Source of the DNA: Ascaphus truei
Lineage: Eukaryota; Chordata; Amphibia; Anura; Ascaphidae
NCBI GenBank assembly: GCA_036426205.1
Contig: WSYH01000046.1
Location: forward strand, 62,001 to 126,000
Length of the DNA: 64,000 nucleotides
Direction of reading: 5' to 3'
The notes under the pieces are model-generated. The model searched no databases. It worked only from the letters and a program-made list of their open reading frames with translations, and had not been told where the DNA came from. Positions 43,708-56,800 of the stretch are shown here, in pieces. Numbering within the stretch: position 1 is the first letter of the stretch; each line of letters opens with the position of its first letter. The position numbers and the translations under genes were made by a program.

Positions 43708-44660
43708 CTAGCTGATCTACCCGGCGTTGCCCGGGATGTAATTTTCCCGCTCGCCTGTTGTCTCCGCTCCCCCTCTCATTCTCCCCATTCACCATATTGC
43801 GGTGGTAGTAAGTACAGTAGAACTGTATTTATTTTATTACTGGTATGCTACTGTAGTTAATGTGTTTAATAATGGGCCAAATAATCTATTATCCATATCT
43901 GGATAATAGTTATTTGGCCCATTAATGTAATGTACTGTACAGTATGTGTATTTGGTGGTACGGGGGGGTGATTTATTTAAATGTACTGTACTGTGTAGGC
44001 CATGTTTTAGGTTTTTGACACACAGGGTTGGCACCTGTGCCTTAACCCCTTCATTGCCTTAGCGGGCATTGCTAAGGTAATGAAGTTGCTTACATTTTTA
44101 ATTTTTATTAATTGTGTGCGTGAGCAGGGGGTCTCCTGAGCTGAACAAAGTTAATTTCAGCCTTGGAGACCCCCTACTTCCCGAGTTACAGGCCCAGTTA
44201 TGGGGTGCCCGTATCCCTCTAGTCCCGCGGTCACGTGACCCACAATTTTAACATGGCGGGGATACGGCACCCCATAACTGGGCCTGTAACTCGGGAAGTA
44301 GGGGGTCTCCAAGGCTGAAATAAACTTTGTTCAGCTCAGGAGACCCCCTGCTCACGCACACTATGAATAAAAATAAAATGTAAGCAGCTTCATTACCTTA
44401 GTAGCTACCCACTAAGGTAATGATGTTTTATTTGGAAGGGGGGGGTGGGGGTTTGATACTAGTGTGGGGGAGCAGGGGGTCTTCCGAGCTAAACAAAGTT
44501 TATTTCAGCCTTGGAGACCCCCTACTTCCCGAGTTACAGGCCCAAATACGGGGTGCCCGTATCCCTCTAGTCCCGCGGTCACGTGACACACAGGATTTTA
44601 ACATGGCGGGGATACCGGCACCCCATAACTGGGCCTGTAACAAAACAGTAATTTTAGAAA
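43708..44660 (+). repeat. Long interspersed repeat with large palindrome
   Basis: It begins with CTAGCTGATCTACCCGGCG, shared with 32621, and continues with blocks shared with 16723-16900. The palindrome has arms of about 165 bp (44052-44217 and 44259-44423) around a 40-base centre holding GCGGTCACGTGAC. A third partial arm plus centre follows at 44461-44641 (GAGCAGGGGGTCTTCCGAGC ... AACTGGGCCTGTAAC). No coding content. Confidence 0.8.
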
Positions 44661-45075
44661 TGTAATAAAACCCCCGCGATCGCCTGTGAGAGACGCGCAG
44701 TTAGAGGGACTGATTCAGACTCTCTTTCTGCGCGTCTATTACACAAAGGCAGACGCTGGTAGCATTCACGCAGCAGGGGTCCCTGCTTTGGGAAGCTAAT
44801 GCGCCGCGGTCAGTTCACTAAACACAGCGAGCTTTGTCCCCGTTGTGATCATGGTTTCCCGCATTAATTGCCGCGTTAAGTGTTTGAATAACGGCCGCTG
44901 CATCAGTATATAGATCGATCATGTTGTTTTTCAAGTTCGCTACAGACTACTTTATTGAATAAACTACAGTACGTCTAAGGCAGAAACAATCTTGATATTT
45001 AGTATAATGTTTAACATACTGCAAAATGCCAGTCCAATGTTGCCCAGCTGCCAGTTTCCAAAATATCTGGACTTT

Positions 45076-45150
45076 ATTTATAAAATGTTTTATCAGGAAG
45101 TAATACATTGAGAGTTACCTCTTGGTTTCAAGTATGTCCTGGGCATACTT
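45076..45150 (-). mobile_element. LINE 3' tail fragment
   Basis: TATTTATAAAATGTTTTATC through CAAGTATGTCCTGGGCATA, the same tail as 61677-61750 in the same orientation. The hAT-like element at 45168 inserted next to it. Confidence 0.7.
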
Positions 45151-45167
45151 TAGTCTTAGTTCTACAT

Positions 45168-45448
45168 CAGTGGTGTACAAACTGGGGGGTGAGAGACTGA
45201 GTGCAGGGGGGTGCGGGATTTACAGAGGCCCTGCGCGCTTCCCAAAGGCATTTAAATTAAGTGCAGGGGAGCTGCAGGGCCTCTGTAAACCTAAGTTACC
45301 TTGGCTCCAGCGGCTTCACACGTGTCGCCATGGCAACGCGGCGTCAAATGACGTCCCGCGGTCATGTGACGTCACAGCAGGGGTAAGATGGGCGCGGAGG
45401 TGAGGGGACCGCCGGCAGGGGCGCAGGGAAAAATTTTGCGCCCCCCTG
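45168..45448 (+). mobile_element. hAT-like MITE copy 2, 281 bp, 8-bp target duplication
   Basis: It starts CAGTGGTGTACAAACTGGGG and ends TTTTGCGCCCCCCTG. The flanks TTCTACAT (45160-45167) and TTCGACAT (45449-45456) match at 7 of 8 positions. The body shares TTTACAGAGGCCCTGCGCGC and CGCCATGGCAACGC with other copies. No transposase. Confidence 0.85.
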
Positions 45449-45456
45449 TTCGACAT

Positions 45457-46224
<768 letters not shown>

Positions 46225-46389
46225 AGCGGCGTGAAAATTTTATTTTCCCAATCTTCCCCCTGACGGCTGGTTCCACGCTCACTGCCGTACGCGCACAGCC
46301 CTATTATAGAAAGGCTGACTAACCACAGCCAACTATAACTGCTTCGGGCTCGCACCGTGCAGCAAGCGCGCACATTATAAAACAGCCCT

Positions 46390-47180
46390 TAGTGTCTGGA
46401 AAATGTAGCAGGCAGCTGTTTCGTGTGCACAGTGACGCATTCATTGTGGGTTATTTCGCATTTGTTTAGTTTATTCTTTGTTTTAAATGTTCCTTTACTT
46501 TTAGATGGAGGATCAAGCATGGGCAAGAGGGTTGCTACCAGTGGCATCAGTCCTGTGAAAATGTGGAGGGATTTTCCAACCAGAGGCACAGTTAGTACTG
46601 CAGGTAAACCAGCACCACCAGAGGTAGGACTACCCATTGCTGGTACAAATAGCAGCAGCTGTGGTGAGCATGCCTGAGGCAACTGCTGTGGCTGTTCCGC
46701 CATAATTAGGCAAACAAGGAGTGGTTAAATTGAACTGGATAAGGTAATTATTCTGCCTACTTCAAACGCATTCTTTTTCAGAAGCTCTGGCTTTTTGGAA
46801 GAAGGTCAGTATGATAATGTATTGCCTTTGTCCCTGTTGGAGAGTGAGATTATGCTGGACTGCCTGGGCTCACAGCAGTCAGACCTTTGTCATCCTTCCC
46901 ATGACTGTTGATGCTTCCACTGCCCTAGAACATATTTTGTAACAGACATGTTATCAGGAAAGGCATGTGCAGATAAGGATGGTGATAGTGACAGTAATTC
47001 AAAGCTGTTGTTGAACCGAGCCCTGGTACAGAATCATGATCACCATCTCCAATATCAACTGCACTACCTATATGTACTAGTCATAGCAGTACATCCACTG
47101 CCACCATTTCTGCTGTAGCTGGGGCGGAGAAAGTACTAGTAGTACCGTAGATCGTGGGGATGTGGTTCTGGAGGTTCAGG
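46390..47180. other. Unassigned; possibly 5' part of a CR1-type LINE
   Basis: Open on both strands (46423-46677 plus, 46703-46389 minus) but with no recognisable domain. It directly precedes the CR1 ORF2 fragment at 47185, so it may be the 5' region or ORF1 remnant of that LINE. The minus-strand frame begins MAEQPQQLPQACSPQLLLF, Pro/Leu-rich. Confidence 0.3.
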
Positions 47181-47184
47181 AGGC

Positions 47185-47566
47185 ACTTAAATGCATGCTT
47201 GCTAATGCAAGAAGCCTCACAGATAAAATGGGGGAGCTTGAATAAGTAGCTACAAGGGAGCAGTATCATATAGTCATTATTGAAACATGGTGGTATGAAA
47301 CTCATGACTGGGCAGTTAATTTAGAGGGTTATTCCCTTTTTTGGAAGGTTCGAGCAAATAGAAGAGGAGTTGGAGTATGTTTATATGTTAAACCAGATCT
47401 AAAACCTATTATAAGGGAAGATGTTTATGAAGGGAATAATGAAAATGTAGAGACCTTATGGATATAAATTAGCAGTGGAGGTAAAAGTACAAAGAAAATG
47501 TTTGTAGGGATATGCTATAAACCACCAAATATCTGTGAGATTGAGGAAGCCAAAATACTTCTAAAA
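47185..47566 (+). pseudogene. CR1-type LINE endonuclease N-terminus
   Basis: Plus-strand frame with LKCMLANARSLTDKMGELE, ETWWYETHDWAVNLEGYS, NRRGVGVCLYVKPDLK and FVGICYKPPN: the first half of a CR1-clade APE endonuclease. Two in-frame stops. It is cut at about 47567 by the minus-strand L1-type LINE. The next portion of the same protein resumes at 51345. Confidence 0.8.
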
Positions 47567-47570
47567 TAGA

Positions 47571-50500
47571 GAAGGCCTCTAACGGAGGTAAAATTTCTCT
47601 GTTTCAGCCTCCATACACATAGCTTCAAATTCTGATTCAAAGTACTGAAGGTTGGTTTTTGTAAATATTGCTCTGACTTGGAGGAAGCTGAATATTTCTC
47701 TTGATTCCTTTTTTTGTCACTAAGTGTTCAAATTGTGCAATTTTCCCGTCCTTACTTATGTCCCTCAGACCGGTTTATATCCACCTTAATACAGTTGCCA
47801 AATTCCTGTCTGTCCTGGCCCAGGGGGAACCTTGAGTTTTCCCATAGGGGAGTTAAGAGTGAGTTCTTAGTCATTAGCTTATATTTGAATTTAAGCTCGT
47901 CCCAAAGTTTAAGAGAGTGTGCTATGGTCGGGAGGAGCTTGTAGGTGGGTTGTCTACTTTTTGCCGGCAACCAGAGTAATTTGTCTCTCTCTACTGGGTG
48001 AATTTGAGCTGCCTCAATTGCCACCCATTGTCTCATATCAGGGGTTGAGTACCAGGACACCCATTGGCCCGCTTGCGCAGCTTTATAATAGGACATCAGA
48101 CAGGGGAGACCCAAGCCTCCCGCTCTCGCTGGTTGAGTGAGATTATGTCTGTTAACTCAAGCCACATTATTCCATATCAATTTAGAGATCAGTGATTGAA
48201 GTTTAAGAATTTCTGAGATAACTGGGACGGGGAGTGTTTGAAAGACATACAGTAACCTGGGAAGAAGGTTCATTTTAACAGATTGCACGCTGCCAATCCA
48301 GGAGACATTGAATTTGGACCAGATTTTGAGGTCTGCTGAGAGTGTCTTTAAGAGACACGGATAATTGGCCTTGTATAGGGAGGTGTAGTCATTAGTTATA
48401 TATACTCCCAGGTATTTTATCGCTTGTTGCTGCCACTTAAAGTCAAAATTAAGCTCTATTTGTTTGGATGTTTCTTTTTGGAGGTTAATATTAAGAGCCT
48501 TGGACTTATTATTTATTTTGAAACCTGATAATTTGTTGAAATGTGCCAGATCGGAAAATAGGTTCGACAAGGAGTTAAAAGGCCTAGATATTGTAAAGAT
48601 AATATCATCAGCAAAGAAAGCCATTTTTCAATTTTGGTCGCATATTTGTATTCTGGAGATATTTGCATTACTTCGAATTTGGGTCGCTAAAGGTTCTATA
48701 CAGAGGTTCTATAAAGAGATAAGTGATGAGAGGGCACCCCTGACAGTACACACCACTCTTGATTTGTATTTAATCTGAAAGGGTACTTGGCAGATCATTC
48801 TGGCACTGGGATCTTTGTAAAGAGACATTATAGCTCCCAGAAACGATCCCCCAAAACAAATACTTTCCGAGTTTCGCTCCAATCTATCAAAAGCTTTATC
48901 TGCCTTGAGGCTGAGCAAAATAGAGGGAATTTTTGATTCTTGGGCGTATGCCGTTGTGGCCACTTTGCGCCCAACATTGCCTGCGACCCGGAATAAACCC
49001 AACTTTGGTCATTACTGTATGAATGAGGGAGGGGAGGATTGATATGATCCTGTTAGCTAGTATATTTGAGAATATTTTGATGTCCGAATAAATTAGTGAA
49101 ATTTCATAGGATCCTTCTCCTCTTTGTGGATCAGTGTAATTGGGGCCTGTAACATATTTGGGCAGAAAGAGGAGTCCTCCAACATCTGGGGGGAAGAGAA
49201 TTTTGGGAAATTTCTTATAATATATGTTAGAAAAGACATCTGGCCCAGGGGCCTTAGATGTTTTCAGATTTTTAATAACCATGGGCAGTTCCTCTGATGT
49301 TATTTTCTGGTTAAGCATCTCATTTTGCGCTAGGGTAATCTATGGGAGTTTTAGCGAAGAGAGATGGGAATTAATTATTAATTAACCCGTGGAACTCCTA
49401 TAAAATTTTGTCAGGTTTGGATGTTAGGACCCTTGTTTGTTGTCTAATGGATTGTATCCCTTTGGTCAGCTTTTTTGTTCCTTAATTTTGTTGCTAGCAG
49501 GGTGTCTGCTTTGTTAGCTTTTTCGAGAAAAAAAAATATTTTTGTCCACCTCAGACTGCTCAGCTCTCAACACAAGGAGAACATTATGTTCTGCTCTAGC
49601 TTCTTTAAGGGTCTTCGTAGAATGATCTTTTTTTTGTGTTGAAGTTAGGAAATAGATTCTGGATTGGAGGTGCTTTATCTTTGCAAGTCTCTCTTTTTTC
49701 CAACCTGAGGCTTTTGCTATAATTTTGTCCCTGATCGTAGCTTTGTGTGCCTCCCACACTGTGTGAGGGAGGTTACGCTTCCTATATTAATTTGAAAGAA
49801 GGAGGCTATTTCTTGTGCTATATCCTTTGTTACCTCTGGTATTTTTAATAGGGATTCATTCAATCTCCAGTTGGGCCTTGCCTCTCTCATACCCAGTCCG
49901 TCAAATGTGACCTCCACTGGGGCGTGGTCGGACCACGTTATGCTGTGGATCTTTGCATTACTAACTCTGGGGAACAACCTGGAACTCATAAAAATATAAT
50001 CCAATCTTGAATAAAATTGGTGGGGTTATGAGAAGAATCTATAGTCCCTGACCTGATGGTGGGTCTCTCCACCAGTCTACCAGTTGTAAGGCCATGAGTT
50101 ATTTTTTGAGAGCTTTTACTTTGTGCCTTCTTGCATAGCTTTTTAACTGGTTCAGAGCGACCAATCTATCGTCTTGTCTAATGCCAAATTAAAGTGTCCC
50201 CCCCCTATTATAATCTGGCCTTCCGCTAAATTCCTTAGAATAAGAAAAACTATTCAAAGTTGCTGGTACTGTTGTTGTTTGGGGCGTAAACATTTGCAAT
50301 TGTTATTTCTTTGCCCAACAGGTTTCTACCAGTATTACATATTGGTCAACCTTGCCTGCTTTCTTATATTTAAGATTAAAGGTTACCCCATTATTTACTA
50401 GTATGGCTACTCCTCCCTTTCTCTAGGTACAGGGGAAAAAAGATCGTTCTAAATGCCTAATCAAGATACATGTGGGTTCCCATATCTTTGAAATGGGTTT

Positions 50501-50614
50501 CTTGAAGTAAAATGATGTCCCCTCTGTTCCTTTTATAGTCAATCATAGCCATCCGTATTTTTTTTTTAGGGCAGTTGAACCCTTTGACGTGTGGGATATT
50601 ATTCTAAGGGACAT
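47571..50614 (-). pseudogene. L1/Tx1-type LINE ORF2, decayed
   Basis: It starts at ATG 50614 with an L1-type APE endonuclease (SLRIISHTSKGFN, ILLQETHF, then WSDHAPVEVTF near 49930). The coiled linker (49759-49514) and reverse transcriptase follow (LKTSKAPGPDVFSNIYYKKF near 49270, FFADDIIF at about 48615, GFKINNKSKALNINL, YLGVYITNDYTSLYKANYP, and SVQSVKMNLLPRLLYVFQTL near 48250). The C-terminal part runs to about 47571 and is missing its last ~200 residues, including the CCHC end. Many frame changes and stops. It is the same family as the plus-strand copy at 53879. Confidence 0.85.
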
Positions 50615-51344
50615 TATATATTAATTTATTTTTTAATCTTGCAACGTGTCTGTGTCTGATTGGGCAGGATCTGAGACTATCTGTTAGGTAGTGTGGTACC
50701 ATTAAGGGTAGGATGGGGAGGAAATTCAACATGGGTGGGGGTGAGCTGACATGGGGTGTAATACCCCATGATGTTCAGATGCCCATAACTGGGGGAGGAG
50801 GGAAGAAAGGAGAAAAAATAGAAAGGGGTTTTAAGGGCATCATGCCATTTCTTGCATTTGGTTGGTGGGGCAAAGCACTGCATAAACCGAGCCTCGCAGC
50901 ACCAAGTTTCCCTTCCTGGGCTGTACATATTTCCATAAATCAATCATACTAGTTTAGAGGAGTATGTTGTCACATATTTTACAAAAAGTCTATCACAAAG
51001 CATTAAATAACACTACAGGTATTATATCAAACTTTTCTGTTTCTTAAGTTTATAACGGAAGAAGAAAAAAACTAACATTAAACCCAACAGTTTGAGCATT
51101 AGACATGCATTACAAACATTTCCATAAGCAAATAGACAGAAAACGACCATTCCAACCTCTGTGGCTAGCTCCATGGGGGAACAGAGTTTATTGTTTCCCA
51201 GTGATTTTGGGGACGGTTTAAGCATCTGCCTTGGATACCCAGGGGGGTGATCTAACCAGCAACCAATTTGACTCTTGGCAAGACAAGTAGCATAAGGATT
51301 TACAATGACAGAGTATTTTGGCATAAATCGTGGGCTTGAAGCAT
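50615..51344. other. Region between L1 ORF2 start and CR1 remainder
   Basis: Probably the 5' region of the minus-strand L1 element and the rest of the insertion junction. Short ORFs on both strands at 50677-50952 have no domain. A palindromic piece, CATGGGGTGTAATACCCCATG, lies at 50751. Confidence 0.35.
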
Positions 51345-51800
51345 AATGGGAGATTTTAGTTACCCAGACAGACTGGGGCAATCACATTAGCACTACAACG
51401 AAAGGAAACATGTTTTTGGATGTGCTTAAAGACAATTGTATGACTCAAATTATTGAGGAACCAACCAGGAAAGGGGCAATACTGGATTTGGTCATATCAA
51501 ACAATGTAGAAGAAATACACAAATGTTCCCGAACATAAATATTTGTTAACTGTAACATGGTCTCATTTGAAATACATGATCAAAAAACATTATATGGTTT
51601 CATCAAAGACTTTCTATTTTGGAAAGGATGATATTTATAAACTGAAGACTAATCTACAAGGAATATATTGGGATATATTCAGAAATACCAAATGGAAAAC
51701 AAAATTATTCATAATTGTCAGCACAGATTTATGAAGGATAGGTCATGCCAAACCAACCTTATTAGTTTCTTTGAGAACGCAAGTAGGAATTTAGCAAAGG
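51345..51800 (+). pseudogene. CR1-type LINE: endonuclease end and RT start
   Basis: GDFSYPD at about 51350 (endonuclease core), then LDVLKDNCMTQIIEEPTRKG and AILDLVISNN near 51420-51505. The RT piece NIHNCQHRFMKDRSCQTNLI follows near 51710. Frames are broken. It matches 61286-61440 for about 150 bp and continues the protein begun at 47185, with part of the endonuclease missing between. Confidence 0.75.
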
Positions 51801-51809
51801 AAGTACTAA

Positions 51810-53400
51810 GGCGCTCTCTCTATAAGTTAGTGAAGATAAATAAAAACGGGTATGATTCTACCGTGGTAGAGGAACCCTACATGCACCGAAATACTGGTGC
51901 ACAACGACAGAATCGAATGTCTGCTGCTCAACCCCAAGGATCTCTCCAGGATCCCCAAATGGATAAAAGAAATGGAGATAGGGGGAGCGCAAATACACAG
52001 ATATACAGTTAAATAACCAATGGTGAATTGGCTAATGGAATAACCAAACCACCTCATATACTAAGTGCTGAGATAGTCACAGTCAATGCACTTACTTGGT
52101 GATGGTAATCTGGGTTGTGGTGGTGGTGGTGGTAAATAAAGAATGCTACTTAGACAGGCATGTGTAAGCAAAGGGTGCTTAAAGGTTTCTTTACTTTGTC
52201 CCTTTAGTAGTTGGAACCTCCATTGAGTCTCCAGCAGGACGCTTTTCCAGGTGAAGGCTGTCAAGTCACTGTCACGGGAGGATCTCCCGGTCAGTAAATG
52301 CGCGTTGAGAATAAGTATAAATAAAATCGCAGTGATTTATTACACAGCACAAGTACACACTTACATGTAAATATATCCTCGGCGACTACAGCAGAGTCAA
52401 TGATCCCTGCAGCACAAACAAGTTCCCGATACCGCATCCGGTATACAACTCTGGAATGCAGCCGAGACAGATAGCTACGGCGGCCGCCAAGGGGAAAAAA
52501 AGTTACGCAGATGAGAGCAACACATTTTGCTGAACACTCAGCTTCCTCAGGCTCGATGAATCTGTGTGCTGTCCATCTGCTGGTTTAAATACCCTTTTCT
52601 TGATGCCAGATGGACTTCCATGCTGCAGCTAATGTTTCCTATGGCTGTTTGCATCCGCTTCTATTTAGGATGGAAGATTGTCCTTTTTCACATGTTGGTG
52701 AATGAACCGAAGACCTTTCCTCAAATCTAAAACCTTATTCCATGTACAAATCCTAAAGTGATAGTCATTGAATAGATAATCCTTACATTCATTAGAAATT
52801 CAGGTTTAAAACTCACCTACATTGGTATATACCCTGTATTGACATAATGTATATCTGCAACTCTTAAGTCATGCTAAAATATTACATGAATAATAAATGA
52901 ACCCATTGGCTGTGTTCAATGAATTCTTCTTTTACTGGACTACATACTCAAACAAGTAAGCAGTGAGTAACAGTGAGTAGGTAAAAATCTGCAGAAATTA
53001 GAAAGGGGCATATGGATAAAGTATTGTCCTTGTTCACATATCAGTGATTTGTTTCCTTAAGTCAGGAAACCTCATTACATTTTAAAAAGCTAAAATTATG
53101 AGAATTAATAAAATGGACAACTGGTACAAACTTATAAAAATGCAATTTAAAAGTAGCATATAATGGAATACATCTTATAATGTCATGGTAATTATTAGCA
53201 ACTCTTAAGCAATATTAAAATCATACACCAATTCTCTGTGTACAAAGCATCCTTCTCACACTTGGTTGGTAGAATACACAATCAAATGAACTATTTAACT
53301 GTCTGGGACACAAAAAGGGAGGGAGAGGGGGAGTGAGAGGGGGAGAGAGAGGGGAAGACGAGAGGGGGGGAGAGATCGAGGGGGGGGAGGAGAGAGGGGG
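51810..53400. repeat. Repeat-derived and unassigned DNA
   Basis: 52270-52565 contains an LTR-like stretch (TGTCACGGGAGGATCTCCCGG then TAAATAAAATCGCAGTGATTT) and a hammerhead-like core on the minus strand. 52110-52140 has a short (TGG)n. 52570-53290 is AT-rich with no gene seen. 53300-53400 is G/A-rich low complexity. Confidence 0.35.
52521..52551 (-). ncRNA. Hammerhead-ribozyme-like motif
   Basis: Minus strand: CCTGAGGAA, a GCTGA / TCAGC stem around GTGT, then AAAATGTG. The stem is perfect over five pairs; the GAAA box has become AAAA. Confidence 0.45.
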
Positions 53401-53403
53401 AGG

Positions 53404-53503
<100 letters not shown>

Positions 53504-53878
53504 AAATGAGAATCATGGGCATTTTAGACAAACATACCATTCTCATAATAGATTTTTCCATGGGAAGGAACATTGTAGTTACACCAGACACATTGATCAG
53601 GGCACGTATGAGATTTATGGTAGATGTGAGAGAGCCGCCAAGTCGCCAAGGAGGGAACAGAGAGATGGACATAGATATGATTCTGAGAGATTCAGATGCC
53701 TCCCGACCTCCACCACCATCCCCCCTCCCTCCACACACAGCTGGAGGTATCTATCTGAATGCAAAAGTGGGGTCATCGCTCAGGTACCCGGCCCAGGCAT
53801 GGTCAACATCGGCCCTAACGAAGACTTCTCGGGTGAGTGGTCAAATGTTAAGCTACTGCTGCACACAAACACTAATTT

Positions 53879-56800
53879 ATGGCTTTAACATTGATATCCC
53901 ACAATGTTAAGGGCTTCAACAATCCCACCAAAAGGAAGATAGCATTCTCCGATTATAAACGAAAGCATGTAGATATCTTGCTACTGCAGGAGATGCATTT
54001 TAGCAGTCAAAACACCCCTAAATTCCTAGATAAAGAGTTCTCCCAGGTTTATCTATCCTCGGCCTCCGTAAAAAAGCGGGGGGTGGCCATATTGGTTAGA
54101 AATAAGACCCCGTTCGTATTACAATCCACCAAACGTGACACAGATGGCAGATACATAATTATAACTGGTACAATTCGAGGTAAATATATCACCTTGGCCT
54201 CGGTCTATGCCCCTTGCGAACAGGATGCGTCCTTCTTCGATCATTTCTTTAAAATCCTATATCACACGGCTAAAGGGAGCGTCCTGCTAGCGGGAGATAT
54301 CAATATGGTCATGCAACCACATATAGATAGGTCAGGAGGGACAGGTGTAGATAATAAGGGAGCCGGGATCTCTCTCCGCAGGGGCCTCAAACTAATCAGT
54401 TGACTGATATTTGGAGAGAGTTACACCCTGCGGACAGAGATTACACATTCTACTCCCATCCTCATGGCTCATACAGCAGAATTGATTACTTTTTTTTATC
54501 TCATGTCAACTGATTCCTATGGTCTCCCTAGCCGGGATCCATGATATTTCATGGTCGGACCATGCACCGATAGAGCTAAGGTGCAATAATATTCAGGCCA
54601 TTAGACCAGGAGCGAATTGGAAACTCAATGAATCTATCCTAAAAATCCCTTCGATATGTGAGGCTATTGGCAGTGAAATCAAAAAATTTTCCATATCAAC
54701 CTAGGATCGGTCAACTCCCCCCTCACATTATGGGAAGCTCATAAAGCAACATTGCGAGGCACGCTAATCAATCTCACGGCCAAACGGAAAAGAGAAAAGG
54801 AAGCCAAAATTATCACACTCCAATCTAAATTACATTCACTCTCCTTAAAACACAAAAATAGCCCAGACCCTCAATCCCTCCAAGAAATTAAGGACACCAA
54901 AATTGAGTTGAATCTACTTTTGACTTCAAAAGCTGAGAATTCACTGAGTTGGTCAAAGAGGAAATTTTACGAGAAGGCAAACAGACCGGACACAATGCTG
55001 GCGCGTATGCTCAAAGACAGGCAGTCAAAATATAACATCCCAGCCATACGTCTAAAATCCGGGTCCACCTCAGCCAACCCGATGAAAATAGTTGAAGAAT
55101 TCGGTTCATTCTATGAATCCTTATATAATGGGGAGGTGGCCCATAATCCTGTAACGAGCGGGGCACTGCGAGATTTCCTGGCCAGCTCAAATCTAGGGAG
55201 ATTGACAGCTACCGATAGAGAGGCCCTCGGGGCAGATTTCTCTATAGAGGAGCTCTCACAGGCTATCAAAGAGCTGAAACCATCAAAGGCCCCTGGGCCG
55301 GATGGCTTTTCGGGGTTATATTACAAAAAATTTGTCAAACTGCTCGCCCCGAGGCTGCTCCAGGTGTTTAACGCGATTTTAGCGGGAGCTCCCATCCCCA
55401 GAGAGATGCTGCAGGCGTCCATATCTCTAATCTATAAGCCTGGTAAGGATCCGCTGGATTGTAAAAGCTACAGGCCAATTTCACTAATTAATACAGACAT
55501 CAAATTGTACGCAAAATTACTGGCCAATAGACTTTGTCAAATCCTACCCAGACTTGTACACCCAGATCAAGTTGGATTTGCAGACAAGCAGCGGATAATA
55601 CCCGACAATTTATTGATCTGATAGAATTGTCTAATAAAACGAACACCCAAAGTATGGTACTAAGTCTGGATGCAGAAAAAGCTTTTGATAGGATAGACTG
55701 GCCTTATTTGAAAGAGACGCTTGCGGCATTCGGCTTTGGGGATCAGGTGAGTAAGGCGATTCTGGTGCTTTACTCAGGCCCTACCGCCAGGGTCATGCAT
55801 CAGGGCTACCCCTCTCTACCATTTTCGATAAAGAGTAGCACGAGACAGGGCTGCCCACTTTCGGCCCTAGTATTCGCCCTGTGCATTGAACCACTGGCGG
55901 CACAAATCAGAGGCAACCCGGACATCTCGGGGTTGAGCGCTTATACGCAATCTCACAAAGCGGCCCTATATGCAGATGACATCCTCTTGATTATTACAAA
56001 ACCCCTCACCTCCCTGCCAAATCTTTTTGACCTGTTAGCTAGATTCTCAAAGATCTCAGGGTTCAAAATCAACCAGTCTAAATCTGAGGCTCTCAACATC
56101 AACCTCCCTAAACATACTGAGAAATTACTTCAACTGAATTTCAAATTTAACTGGCAAAAGAAGAGTATTAAATACCTGGGAGTCCACATTACTAAGGATT
56201 TTACTAGCATTTATAAAGCAAATTACCCCAATCTGATCCGGACTCTAAAATCTGATCTACATAGATGGACCTCCCAGAGAATCTCCTGGATAGGTAGGAT
56301 ACATAGCGTTAAAATGAACTTACTCCCCCGTATCCTTTACCTCTTCCAAACGCTGCCTGTACCTCTCAGACTGAGGGATGTACTCTCCCTTAAGTCTGAG
56401 ATATCTAACTTTATATGGGGAGGAAAAAAACCGAGAGTAAATAAATTGAATATGAAAAGACCTGTTCTGGCAGGCGGGCTGGCGGTGACCTGTCTGTTAT
56501 ACTACAAAGCGGCACAATTAAGCCAAATTGTTCAATGGCAATCCTACCCAAATTCGAAACGCTGGGTAGAGCTCGAAAGCGCTGCTTGCTCCGCATTGGA
56601 ACTGCGCAGCTTGATTTGGATGCCCAAAACAGCGCGAAAATCCGCTGCCGCGCCGCTTTCCTCGATGACCAACTCACTGGCAGTCTGGGAGGCAAATAAG
56701 TTGCGGCATTCCCTCACGTCAACACATACTATGATGACCCCATTATGGAACAACCCTCTATTCGCTCTTGGCCTATTCGGTAGTACTACCTCAATTTGGA

